DNA of 36,864 nucleotides, taken from assembly GCA_900549555.1 (NCBI GenBank), contig UROO01000009.1, positions 1 to 36,864 of the forward strand, in the 5' to 3' direction. This document shows positions 14,257-21,650 of the stretch, in pieces. A program made the position numbers and the translations under genes. The stretch is from an uncultured Collinsella sp. (lineage in GTDB: Bacteria; Actinomycetota; Coriobacteriia; Coriobacteriales; Coriobacteriaceae). Position 1 is the first letter of the stretch. The number at the start of each line of letters is the position of its first letter. The notes beneath the pieces were generated by a model, which saw nothing but the letters and a program-made list of their open reading frames with translations, made no database searches and had not been told where the DNA came from.

Positions 14257-15240
14257 TTAGTAGGAAAGCTTCCACATGTAGCGACGCATGGTCAGCGGGT
14301 GCTGACGGGCCTCGGCGATCTGGTTGCCGTACTCACGCATAACGGCAAGGTGCAGCAGCGGGTTGAAGTAGGTGACGACGCTCGCGGGCACGACGTCAGC
14401 CAGGCCGTAGTCCTTGGAGTCGATCAGAGCGACCTTGGCGCCCATGCGCTTAAGGAAGGTGAGGGCGCGGGCGTCCATCGGACGGGTGGCGCCATCGGAC
14501 ATGAAGAAGACGTAGGGCTTACCCTCGGTGGAAACCTCGAACGGGCCGTGGAAGTACTCGCCGGTGTTGTAGGCGGCGGCGTCGATCCACTGCATCTCGG
14601 TGAACAGGAAGGCGGCGTGAGAATAAGCCATCTTCTCGGAGGCACCGGAAGCCATGAAGTAAATCATCTTGTCGTCCTTGAAGTCCTCGGCGAACTTCTT
14701 GGCGAGCTTCTTGCAGTGCTGAGCGGCGTTCTCGCAGAGATCGAAGACGTTGGTGAGGCCGGTGATCATGTCCTCGTAGTGGTCATAGCCCTCGGTCTGC
14801 TGAAGGATCTCGACAGCAAGAGCGATGGCATAGCCGGGCTTCTCGCACTTGGCAGCGTAGTTGGCGTGGAAGCCGTGAACGATGACATGGTCGGCGTCGA
14901 CGGTCAGAGCGGAGCCAGCCTTGTTGGTGAGGGAGACGACCGGGCAGTTGTGCTTCTTGGCGGTCTTGTTGGCCTCGACGGTCTCGGGCGTGGAGCCACC
15001 GAGGGAGCAGGTGATCACGAAGGTGTGCTCGTTGACCCAGGAAGGCGTGTCGTAGTTGAACTCGTTAGCGGTGAAGATCTGAACGTTCAGCTTGTCCGTG
15101 TTGTTGGCCAGGAAGTACTTGGCGGGGTAAAGGTCGGACATGGAAGCGCCGCAGCCGACGAAGGCGACGCTGTGGATCTCGTGGTTGGACAGGACGTCAG
15201 CGACGATCTGCTTAGGGAGGTTAAGGTCGATCTCGTACAT
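14257..15240 (-). CDS. SIS-domain phosphosugar deglycase, FrlB/GfrF-like (SIS-2)
   Basis: A 327-residue tandem-SIS protein, last gene of the PTS operon. Key parts are AFVGCGASMSDLYPAKYF (residues 26-43), the phosphate loop CSLGGSTPE (78-86), the EMQWIDAAAYNTGEYFHGPFE region shared with SIS-1 and SIS-3, and the C-terminal end MRRYMWKLSY. It is predicted to cleave the 6-phosphorylated glycated amine delivered by the PTS encoded just upstream, as GfrF does in the Salmonella glucoselysine system. Start 15240 is chosen because AAGGA lies 9 nt before it; the ATG at 15249 would abut that site. Longer in-frame starts run into intercistronic hairpins. Confidence 0.82.
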   Translation of the reverse strand: MYEIDLNLPKQIVADVLSNHEIHSVAFVGCGASMSDLYPAKYFLANNTDKLNVQIFTANEFNYDTPSWVNEHTFVITCSLGGSTPETVEANKTAKKHNCPVVSLTNKAGSALTVDADHVIVHGFHANYAAKCEKPGYAIALAVEILQQTEGYDHYEDMITGLTNVFDLCENAAQHCKKLAKKFAEDFKDDKMIYFMASGASEKMAYSHAAFLFTEMQWIDAAAYNTGEYFHGPFEVSTEGKPYVFFMSDGATRPMDARALTFLKRMGAKVALIDSKDYGLADVVPASVVTYFNPLLHLAVMREYGNQIAEARQHPLTMRRYMWKLSY

Positions 15241-15332
15241 CTGACACATTCCTTTCGATTTTTGCGGCGCCACATTGCCGGGCGCTCGCAGGGTTACCGT
15301 GGTTTGGACCGAGTCGCCGGCCCGTTGAGGAT

Positions 15333-15403
15333 GTGACAAAGGGACTGCCCTTTGTCACGTATAGGGATGGAAGCCTGCCTGGGGTATGGGATGCCAGGCA
15401 GGC
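15333..15403 (-). other. Two intercistronic hairpins between PTS IID and SIS-2
   Basis: The first is GTGACAAAGGG/CCCTTTGTCAC (15333-15343 with 15348-15358, perfect 11 bp) and the second GCCTGCCTGG/CCAGGCAGGC (15373-15382 with 15394-15403, perfect 10 bp). Neither is followed by a T-tract in the reading direction. They may uncouple SIS-2 levels from the PTS genes by RNA processing or partial termination. Confidence 0.6.
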
Positions 15404-15437
15404 CCCCGGGGGAAAGCGGTTAGGCGCTTAGTCGCGA

Positions 15438-16271
15438 CTAGGCCAGGATGCCGGCCGCGGAGAGGGCGATGCCGCCCACGATGGCGATCACGAGAAGCCA
15501 ACCGGTGTTGACGTTCTTCTTGATGAGCCAGTACATAAGGCCAGTGAGGCCAAGGGAGATCATCTGGGGCATCATGCCGTCCAGGATGTCCTGGATCACG
15601 ACAGTGCCCTCAGCGAACTGCAGCGGGGTGGTGGCGCCGATCAGCGTAGCGATCATGCCGCCCACGGACATAAGACCCACGATGCCGCAGACATACATGA
15701 GCTTCTCCATGAGGTCGCCGCCCTGAAGCTTGCTCAGGTACTCGTGGCCGCCCTGATAGCCCATCTTGGCTGCGAACCAAGTGATCAGCACAGAGGGGAC
15801 GATGGAGATGAGCATGGCCAGGATCGGGCCCATGATGGAGCCCTGCTGAGCCAGCTGAACGCCCAGGCCAAAGGCGATAACGCGGATGGTGCCCTGGAAG
15901 AAGGAGTCACCGATACCGGAAAGCGGACCCATGAGGGAGGTCTTGACCGCGTTGATCGAATCGGGATCGAAGTTCTCGGGATCCTTGGCGTACTCCTCCT
16001 CCATGGAGGCGGAGAGGCCCAGAATGAAAGCGCTCGTCTGCGGGGTGCAGTTGTAGAACGCCATGTGACGGTGGTAAGCCTCTTTCTTAGCAGCGAGCTG
16101 CTTGGGGTCGGACTCATCCGGATAGAGGCGATCGAGCGTGGGAACCATGCCGTAGAGGAAGCCCATGTTCATCTGACGCTCGTAGTTCCAAGAGGCCTGG
16201 ATGGCCCAGGAGCGCCAGAAGAACTGGCTGACCTTCTTGTTCAGGGACACGTCCTTGGTTGCGGTTGCCAT
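15438..16271 (-). CDS. PTS mannose/fructose/sorbose family, IID component
   Basis: A 277-residue membrane subunit that forms the sugar channel with IIC. The N-terminal cytosolic region (FFWRSWAIQASWNYERQMNMG, GMVPTLDRLY) and the central GPLSGIGDSFFQGTIR motif are diagnostic of the ManZ/IID family. Four hydrophobic helices follow. The start at 16271 is preceded by TAAGGAGGA; a longer frame to 16388 overlaps the IIC gene and has no site. It lies 13 nt downstream of IIC. It is predicted to import a glycated-amine substrate. Confidence 0.93.
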   Translation of the reverse strand: MATATKDVSLNKKVSQFFWRSWAIQASWNYERQMNMGFLYGMVPTLDRLYPDESDPKQLAAKKEAYHRHMAFYNCTPQTSAFILGLSASMEEEYAKDPENFDPDSINAVKTSLMGPLSGIGDSFFQGTIRVIAFGLGVQLAQQGSIMGPILAMLISIVPSVLITWFAAKMGYQGGHEYLSKLQGGDLMEKLMYVCGIVGLMSVGGMIATLIGATTPLQFAEGTVVIQDILDGMMPQMISLGLTGLMYWLIKKNVNTGWLLVIAIVGGIALSAAGILA

Positions 16272-16284
16272 AGTGTGTTCCTCC

Positions 16285-17079
16285 TTAGTCTTCGTCGTCT
16301 TCGAGCGGATCGTAGTCGGAATCGACACCGGCGGCTGCATGGGAACCGTTGAACTTGAAGCCCATGAAGACGACAGCCAGGCACACACCGATCAGAGCGA
16401 CCGCGATGACGGACAGGTTGAGGTAAGCGGCGAGCAGGAAACCGATGAACAGGAACGGAGTCATACCCTTCTTGATCATCATGGTGAGCAGCAGGGCCAA
16501 GCCGTAGGCGGTCATGATCTTGGTCGAAACGTTAAGACCAGTGGACAGCCACTCGGGAACCATGTTGACGATGGCCTGAACCAGGTCGGTGCCAACAAAG
16601 ACGGCGAGGAAGATCGGCAGGAAGTACATGACGGCGTACAGACCGGAGCCGGCGCAGATGTGCATGCGGTAGGCGGTCTTGAACTTTCCGTTATCGATCG
16701 CGCTATCTGCCACATGGGTGAGGGCGGCGATGATGGAACGGAACACGATGCCGAGGAGCTGACCCAGGACGGCGACCGGGATGGCGATCGTCATGGCGGT
16801 CTCGGCGGAAGCATCGGTCAGGCACGCAAAGGCAGCGGCCACGATGCCGCCCAGGACCATATCGGGCGGAACGGCGGCGCCGACCTGCACCAGGCCCATG
16901 GACACGAGCTCGACGGCGGCACCGACGGCAAGGCCGGTGGGCACATCGCCCAGCAGCAGACCGACGAGCGTAGCGCCAACGAGGGGCTGCTCGAAGTTAA
17001 GACGACCGAGCAGGCGGGAGTCCCACATGCAGAACACGCCGACGAGGCCGACGAGCACCGCACTGATGAACGTATTCAT
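16285..17079 (-). CDS. PTS mannose/fructose/sorbose family, IIC component
   Basis: A 264-residue polytopic membrane subunit. The family segments are LVGLLLGDVPTGLAVGAAVELV (residues of about 38-59), VGAAVPPDMVLGGIVAAAFA, and several further helices (for example YFLPIFLAVFVG). The C-terminal tail is acidic and cytosolic (about 15 residues rich in D and E). A clean AAGGAG site lies before the ATG. It is the second gene of the IIAB-IIC-IID-SIS-2 operon. The spacings (36 nt from IIAB, 13 nt to IID) support one transcript. Confidence 0.93.
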   Translation of the reverse strand: MNTFISAVLVGLVGVFCMWDSRLLGRLNFEQPLVGATLVGLLLGDVPTGLAVGAAVELVSMGLVQVGAAVPPDMVLGGIVAAAFACLTDASAETAMTIAIPVAVLGQLLGIVFRSIIAALTHVADSAIDNGKFKTAYRMHICAGSGLYAVMYFLPIFLAVFVGTDLVQAIVNMVPEWLSTGLNVSTKIMTAYGLALLLTMMIKKGMTPFLFIGFLLAAYLNLSVIAVALIGVCLAVVFMGFKFNGSHAAAGVDSDYDPLEDDED

Positions 17080-17115
17080 ACCCTTCTCCTTTCAGTCAGG
17101 CAAAAGCCTGGTTGA

Positions 17116-18039
17116 TTACAGCTTGGCGTCGATGTCGACGCTCTGATACGTAGGGGTCTGCTGGACGTAGAGCTTGATGCCCATGTCGAGCAGTTGGTTG
17201 ACGTCGGCCTTCTGGTTGGCGTCGAGGAAGACGGAGCTGTCCTTGCCGCCGACCTGATCGGCACCGTCGTGGTTGGCGGTGGCGCCCAGGTTGATGGCGT
17301 CGAGCTTGTAGCCCTGGCAGAACTGCAGCATCTCGGCAGTGTTGCCAAAGACGAACATGACGCGCTCGCCGAGGGTGTTGAGCTTGTCCATCTTGGCGAG
17401 GGCACGCTCGACGGTGAAGACGTTCAGGCGCACGCCCTGGGGCTTGGCCAGCTTAAGAGCGCCCTTCTTGATGTCATCGTTGGCGGCGGCGTTGTCGACG
17501 ACGATGATGCGCTCGGCCTGAACCTTGGTGGTCCAGGTAAAGACGACCTGGCCGTGCAGCAGACGGTAGTCAAGACGTGCGAGGACGATCTTGGCGGGAC
17601 CGGAGCTGTGACGGGACGCCTTGGCCTTCTTGGCGGGAGCCACGGCAGCCTCGACCGGTGCGTTGGGGTTGGTCAGACCGGTGCGGGCCTCGTTGATGAG
17701 GGCTGCGAGCTCGGCACCCTTGACGGGGACGGGGCTCATAGCGAGCGTGAGCGCCAGCGGGATGTTGAAACCGCTGACAACCGTGAACTTCGTGCCGTTC
17801 TTGGAAAGCTCGACCATGTTGTTGTTGACCGAGCTGCCGAGCATATCGGTCAGAACATAGACGGTGTCGTCCGCGTTGAACGTGGCGATCATAGCCTCAA
17901 CCTTATTGGTGATGGGCTCCTTGTCGTCACGAGCAAGCGACACGACGTGGACGTTCGACACGTCGCCGAGAACCATCTCGAGCGTGTCTTTGGCGCCTGC
18001 GGCCAGGCCGCCATGAGATGCGAGAATGATCTGATTCAT
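17116..18039 (-). CDS. PTS mannose/fructose/sorbose family, fused IIA-IIB component
   Basis: A 307-residue soluble phosphotransfer protein. The N-terminal IIA domain (residues 1-125) has the phosphorylated His9 in LASHGGLAAG, and the TDMLGSSVNN motif follows at 64-74. An Ala/Pro/Lys-rich linker (126-147) joins it to the IIB domain, whose acceptor His162 is in ARLDYRLLHGQV. Most relatives have DDR before this His; here it is DYR. The fusion matches ManX-type architecture. It is the first gene of the operon. GGAGGAGG precedes the ATG. HPr would phosphorylate it; the substrate is inferred from the SIS-2 neighbour. Confidence 0.93.
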   Translation of the reverse strand: MNQIILASHGGLAAGAKDTLEMVLGDVSNVHVVSLARDDKEPITNKVEAMIATFNADDTVYVLTDMLGSSVNNNMVELSKNGTKFTVVSGFNIPLALTLAMSPVPVKGAELAALINEARTGLTNPNAPVEAAVAPAKKAKASRHSSGPAKIVLARLDYRLLHGQVVFTWTTKVQAERIIVVDNAAANDDIKKGALKLAKPQGVRLNVFTVERALAKMDKLNTLGERVMFVFGNTAEMLQFCQGYKLDAINLGATANHDGADQVGGKDSSVFLDANQKADVNQLLDMGIKLYVQQTPTYQSVDIDAKL

Positions 18040-18059
18040 CTTGCCTCCTCCTTTTCGTT

Positions 18060-18110
18060 ATGGTCATTATAACGTCTTATACGTTGCTTATATTGCTAAT
18101 TAGTATAAAG
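18060..18110 (-). promoter_or_regulatory. Promoter/operator region of the PTS-SIS-2 operon
   Basis: A perfect TATAAT (18066-18071, minus strand) lies 27 nt before the IIAB start. It overlaps GACGTTATAATG, and GTATAAGACGTTATAA on the minus strand recalls the motif before GntR-2 and EamA. No good -35 box is seen at the right distance, which would suit an activated or alternative arrangement. Confidence 0.45.
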
Positions 18111-18221
18111 ACCGTTCGCGGGTGAAAATCGACCGTTGACGGGTTTAACGCACTTGAAACGTTGGGGCTGGGTAGGTCGGCGCTGTCTTGGCGACGCCCG
18201 ATCAGACGCCTCGCTCATCCT

Positions 18222-19304
18222 CTATCGCACGAAGTACCAGGGGCTTTCCTGCACGGTGGGCTCCAGCGCGATGCCGGTGCGTTCCTTAAACAGATCCATG
18301 TCCTGCGATTTCTCCGTCCACCACGCGTTGGGCTTAAAGGTCATGCTCTCAACGACATGACCGACAAACACACTGTTGCGCAGCTTGGAGAAGTCGGTGT
18401 TCATGATCAGGATGGACGCGAGCACCAGCACGATGCCCAGGACCTTGATCGCGCCGGCGGGCTCGGCGTAGATGCCAATGCCCACCAGTACGGTGACGAC
18501 CGTCTCGAAAGACATTACGACGGGAACTTTCGATGTCTCGAGCCCCATGGACAGACCCTGCATATATAAGATATAGGCCACGGCTGTGGGGATGAGTCCA
18601 AAGCCAAGGAACAGCAGCAGCAGCTGCGGCGACATTGCCGCGGCGACATCCGGCCACGGAGCCGCGATAGCCGCCATAACCGCACCGCCAAAAACAAAGC
18701 CCCAAAACGTGACAGCCAGCGGGTGGGCCGTCTTGGTTGCTATCCGGCTAAACACCGCGAGCGACGCACCACAAAGGCCTGCAATCACGCCCGACGTGAC
18801 GCCCCAAACCGAAAAATGAAAACCGGAAAGGTCGCCATTGGTCACCGCAAGCACGCAGCCAACGATGTTAAAGACAATGGCAACGAGCTTGTTGGGGGTC
18901 ACGTCCTCGCGATAAAGCACGCGGCCGAGCATGACGCCAAACACCGGCGAGGTGTAGAGCAGCACCGAGGCCGTGGACATGCCCACCTCGCCCATGCACT
19001 CGTAATAGCAGGTGTTGGCGGCGGCCAAACCGACGATACCGACAAGCGCGCAGGGAACAAGCTCTTTAGGGCTTGCCTTGAACAGGGCCAGCGGGCCCTG
19101 AGCCACGGTAGACCCCTCACCCGGACGGCAGCCCATAAACATCAGGACCGGCGCCAAGATAAGCGCTCCGACCAACAAGCGAAAGGCAGCCATGCTCTGG
19201 GACGAAACGCCCATGGCCGAGATGCCGTTTACAAAGATTCCGATGCTGCCCCACATAAGCGCGGCGATCAGCACCAGCACATAGCCCAGATTGCTTTTCT
19301 TCAA
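18222..19304 (-). CDS. EamA/DMT-superfamily exporter with C-terminal extension
   Basis: A 360-residue inner-membrane protein with ten predicted helices in two EamA repeats (about residues 8-150 and 165-300). Typical strings are ALMWGSIGIFV, VGIVGLAAANTCYYECM and SFETVVTVLVGIGIY. Such proteins export amino acids or other small metabolites. A 45-residue polar tail after the last helix (FVGHVVESMTFKPNAWWTEK onward) is unusual. The TTG at 19304 is preferred because GAGGAGG lies 5 nt upstream; a GTG at 19340 would add 12 residues without a site. An AT-rich motif upstream resembles the PTS promoter region, suggesting shared control. Confidence 0.85.
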   Translation of the reverse strand: MKKSNLGYVLVLIAALMWGSIGIFVNGISAMGVSSQSMAAFRLLVGALILAPVLMFMGCRPGEGSTVAQGPLALFKASPKELVPCALVGIVGLAAANTCYYECMGEVGMSTASVLLYTSPVFGVMLGRVLYREDVTPNKLVAIVFNIVGCVLAVTNGDLSGFHFSVWGVTSGVIAGLCGASLAVFSRIATKTAHPLAVTFWGFVFGGAVMAAIAAPWPDVAAAMSPQLLLLFLGFGLIPTAVAYILYMQGLSMGLETSKVPVVMSFETVVTVLVGIGIYAEPAGAIKVLGIVLVLASILIMNTDFSKLRNSVFVGHVVESMTFKPNAWWTEKSQDMDLFKERTGIALEPTVQESPWYFVR

Positions 19305-19339
19305 CGCAGCCTCCTCGATATTGTTTCCAATATGTTTCA

Positions 19340-19368
19340 CACTACGTTATAGTCGTTATATACATTTT
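19340..19368 (-). promoter_or_regulatory. AT-rich operator-like region upstream of EamA
   Basis: On the minus strand TGTATATAACGACTATAACG contains two TATAACG half-sites. CGTTATATAC is shared with the GntR-2 upstream region. Regulatory meaning is inferred. Confidence 0.4.
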
Positions 19369-19441
19369 TCAAGACACAAATCGGCGAACGAGGAAATGAT
19401 TCCCAGGAGTGTCCCCAAGTGCCGGCACAAAAGCATACTCA

Positions 19442-19512
19442 TTGGGGACGTACTTAAATGACTAGTCGTTGGGGATGTTCCTGAATGACTAGTCATTTAA
19501 GTACGTCCCCAA
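19442..19512. repeat. Perfect 25-bp inverted repeat
   Basis: Arms 19442-19466 and 19488-19512 are exact reverse complements (TTGGGGACGTACTTAAATGA with CTAGT), with a 21-nt loop that itself holds a partial direct copy (GTTGGGGATGTTCCTGAATG). An isolated related piece, TGTCCCCAAG, lies at about 19411. Lack of a T-tract argues against a simple terminator. Confidence 0.85.
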
Positions 19513-19583
19513 CGACTAAGGCGCCGCTGGTTGAGCATAGGTCAGCGAGCGGGTCGCATTTGAGGCAAGGTGGTGTGAAACGA

Positions 19584-19612
19584 AAGGGCGCTGACCTTCT
19601 GGTCGCGCCCTT
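19584..19612 (-). terminator. Terminator of the SIS-3 gene
   Basis: AAGGGCGC-GACC pairs with GGTC-GCGCCCTT around a short loop (one bulged base). On the minus strand it is followed by TCGTTT. It lies about 75 nt after the SIS-3 stop codon. Confidence 0.6.
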
Positions 19613-19630
19613 GAAGTTGAACGCCAGATT

Positions 19631-19687
19631 GTCCAAATGCGGCCCGCGCAGCGTCGAGCCGTTACGCCGTTCGGTAGAACGGCGTAA
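19631..19687. repeat. GCAGCGTCGAGCCGTTA element with hairpin next to the SIS-3 stop
   Basis: CCAAATGCGGC, then GCGCAGCGTCGAGCC, then the hairpin GTTACGCCGTTC/GAACGGCGTAAC (19661-19687). The last bases of the hairpin abut the SIS-3 stop codon. The first 35 bp match 24258-24291, next to the mfd stop. Confidence 0.7.
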
Positions 19688-20680
19688 CTAATACTCAAGC
19701 TTCCACATGTAGCGGCGCGTCATGTAGTCCTTGTGGGTGACGGCAGAGAGCGCGCGCATGTACACGTTGTTGAGAATCGGGGCAAAGATCAGGTGGTTGA
19801 AGTATTCGCTCACGCTGTCCTTGATGTCATTGAGGCCGAGCTCCTTGGCGTCGAGCTGATAGACGCGCTCGCCACCGTACTGGTTGACGAAGCGGATGCC
19901 GCGCTCGTCGTTGCAGCGGCTGCGGCCGACGCTGATGAGCTGGAACAGCGAGGTGCGCTTGTCCAGAATCTCGAAGGGGCCGTGGAAGAAGTCGCAGGTG
20001 TTGATGGTGCAGGAGTCGATCTGCAGCATCTCCTGCACATTGCAGATGCTAAAAACGTAAGCGGCACCAAAGAGCGGACCCTGAGCCATCACGTTGATGC
20101 AGGGCTTGTCGGCGTTCTGCTCGGCCCACTTGGCAGCGAGCGGACGAGTGTACTCGACGGCCTTGCGATAGATGGGGTCGACCAAGTCGAAGGCGGCCAT
20201 GGCGGTCTCGTACTCGGCATAGCCCTCGGTCTGCTGCGTAAGCTCCATGGCGATCATGGTCACGACGGCGGAGTTGGTACGGCCCATGCAGGACTCGTCG
20301 ACGGCCAGGCTGTCGTACTGGATCTTGTAGTCGCAGACCTCGGTGAGGCCGGACTCGTCGACATAGATGGCGATGGTGCTGGCGCCGTGGTCCTTGGCGA
20401 CCTGGGCGGCGACGATGGTCTCCTTGGTGCCGCGCATGGACACGACGACGGCCAGGGTGTTCTCGTTGACGTAGGCAGGGGTTGCGTGCACGAACTCGTT
20501 GCTGGTGTAGCTGGAGCTCACGACCTGTGTGGCCTCGTGCTCCATAAAGTACTGGGCAGGATAGTTGCCGCCGTTGGATCCGCCGGCGCCAATCCACACA
20601 ACGCGCTTGATGCCGCCCTTGTCTGCCTTGTCAGCCAAAACCTGGGAGACGACGTCCTTAACCTGTTCCTGAGTAGTCAT
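19688..20680 (-). CDS. SIS-domain protein, FrlB/GfrF-like, divergent phosphate loop (SIS-3)
   Basis: A 330-residue tandem-SIS protein, divergent from GntR-3. It aligns with SIS-2 by eye: VVWIGAGGSNGGNYPAQYF (28-46) near the start, CDFFHGPFE in the second half, and the end TRRYMWKLEY. The phosphate-binding loop, usually SxSGxTxE, is VSMRGTKE here (80-87); an Arg replaces the small residue, which could change substrate charge preference. It is predicted to be a deglycase or isomerase of a phosphorylated glycated amine. No PTS genes are adjacent, so the substrate could arrive through the 15438-18039 PTS or a distant one. The ribosome site is a modest AAAGG at 10 nt. Confidence 0.75.
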   Translation of the reverse strand: MTTQEQVKDVVSQVLADKADKGGIKRVVWIGAGGSNGGNYPAQYFMEHEATQVVSSSYTSNEFVHATPAYVNENTLAVVVSMRGTKETIVAAQVAKDHGASTIAIYVDESGLTEVCDYKIQYDSLAVDESCMGRTNSAVVTMIAMELTQQTEGYAEYETAMAAFDLVDPIYRKAVEYTRPLAAKWAEQNADKPCINVMAQGPLFGAAYVFSICNVQEMLQIDSCTINTCDFFHGPFEILDKRTSLFQLISVGRSRCNDERGIRFVNQYGGERVYQLDAKELGLNDIKDSVSEYFNHLIFAPILNNVYMRALSAVTHKDYMTRRYMWKLEY

Positions 20681-20719
20681 CGTGCATCAGCCTTTCTTCT
20701 CGTATGATGCTCATCACAG

Positions 20720-20881
20720 GCATACAAGTTACATACATGTTTTGGCTATGTCGACTAGTTGTATGCTATATTTATCTTAGAAATTTTGCTGATGCAGTTT
20801 TCGATAACTAGCTACCAGCGGTTTTATTGTTATATTGAATACATGCTTGATTAGACTCACATACAAGTTAGATACAGGTTG
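20720..20881. promoter_or_regulatory. Two operator copies in the SIS-3/GntR-3 divergent region
   Basis: CATACAAGTTACATACATGTT (20721-20741) lies before SIS-3. CATACAAGTTAGATACAGGTT (20860-20880) lies 6 bp before the GntR-3 ATG. They differ at two positions, and each contains two ATACA-N-GTT half-sites spaced 11 bp. A weaker ATACAACTAG is present near 20756. The arrangement suits repression of both genes by GntR-3. Confidence 0.6.
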
Positions 20882-20886
20882 ATCGC

Positions 20887-21609
20887 ATGAACGCTTCATC
20901 TAAAAAGAAACTGGCCCAATACGAGCGCTTGGCGGGCATGTTGCGCGACCGCATCGCCGCCGGCACCTACGCGCGCGGAGACAAGCTGCCGTCCGAGATG
21001 GAACTCATGGACGAATCGGGGCTGTCGCGCAGCACCGTACGCCATGCCCTTAAGGTGCTCGTTGATGAGGGTCTGGTTCGAACCGAGCGCGGGCGCGGCG
21101 CCTTTGTGGCCGACACGCCGGCGCTCCACGAGAACAACCTGGTGTTTTCGAGCTATACGGCGCAGGTCCAGGGTCAGGGCATGAAGCCCACCACGCGCAC
21201 GGTGGACTCGGGCTTTACCAAGGCGGGCGGCAGCATAGCCAAGTTCTTTGATGCCGCCGTGGGCAGCAAGCTCGTCAAACTTGTCCGTCTGCGTTATCTG
21301 GACGATGCGCCACTGTGCCTGGAGACCACCTATCTACCACCGAGCTTTGAAGCACTCATCGACCGCGATATCAACGGTTCGCTCTACGCCACGCTGCGCC
21401 AGGAATTCCATCGCGCGCCGGCACAGGGACATAAGACCTTTGAGGTGTGCTATGCCTCGCAAAACGAGGCGTTTTTGCTCAACGTTGAGCGTGGGCAGGC
21501 GCTGATCCTGATCACCGACTACGTCTACGACACCGACGGCCGCCCGCTCCATGTCTCCAAGCGCATCCAACGCACCGACCGCGCCAAATACACCGAGCCC
21601 ATCGGCTAA
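20887..21609 (+). CDS. GntR-family regulator with UTRA domain (GntR-3)
   Basis: A 240-residue HutC-type regulator on the plus strand. The winged helix (LAGMLRDRIAAGTYARGDKL, LSRSTVRHALKVL, ERGRGAFV) fills residues of about 10-75. The UTRA domain (KLVRLRYLDDAPLCLETTYL, LITDYVYDTDGRPLHVSKR) follows. It is less similar to GntR-1 and GntR-2 than they are to each other. The proximal operator copy overlaps its leader and weak ribosome site, implying tight autoregulation. It should control the divergent SIS-3. Confidence 0.9.
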   Translation: MNASSKKKLAQYERLAGMLRDRIAAGTYARGDKLPSEMELMDESGLSRSTVRHALKVLVDEGLVRTERGRGAFVADTPALHENNLVFSSYTAQVQGQGMKPTTRTVDSGFTKAGGSIAKFFDAAVGSKLVKLVRLRYLDDAPLCLETTYLPPSFEALIDRDINGSLYATLRQEFHRAPAQGHKTFEVCYASQNEAFLLNVERGQALILITDYVYDTDGRPLHVSKRIQRTDRAKYTEPIG

Positions 21610-21611
21610 CC

Positions 21612-21650
21612 CGCCAAAATAAACCTGTCCCTAAATGGTAGGTTTGGGGA
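21612..21650. repeat. GGGACAGGTTTATTTTGG element, copy 4, overlapping a gene end
   Basis: On the minus strand CCCCAAACCTACCATTTAGG runs into GACAGGTTTATTTTGG. It sits between two convergent genes and can act as their shared terminator. Its first part supplies the last codons and the TAG of the GNAT gene. Confidence 0.75.
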
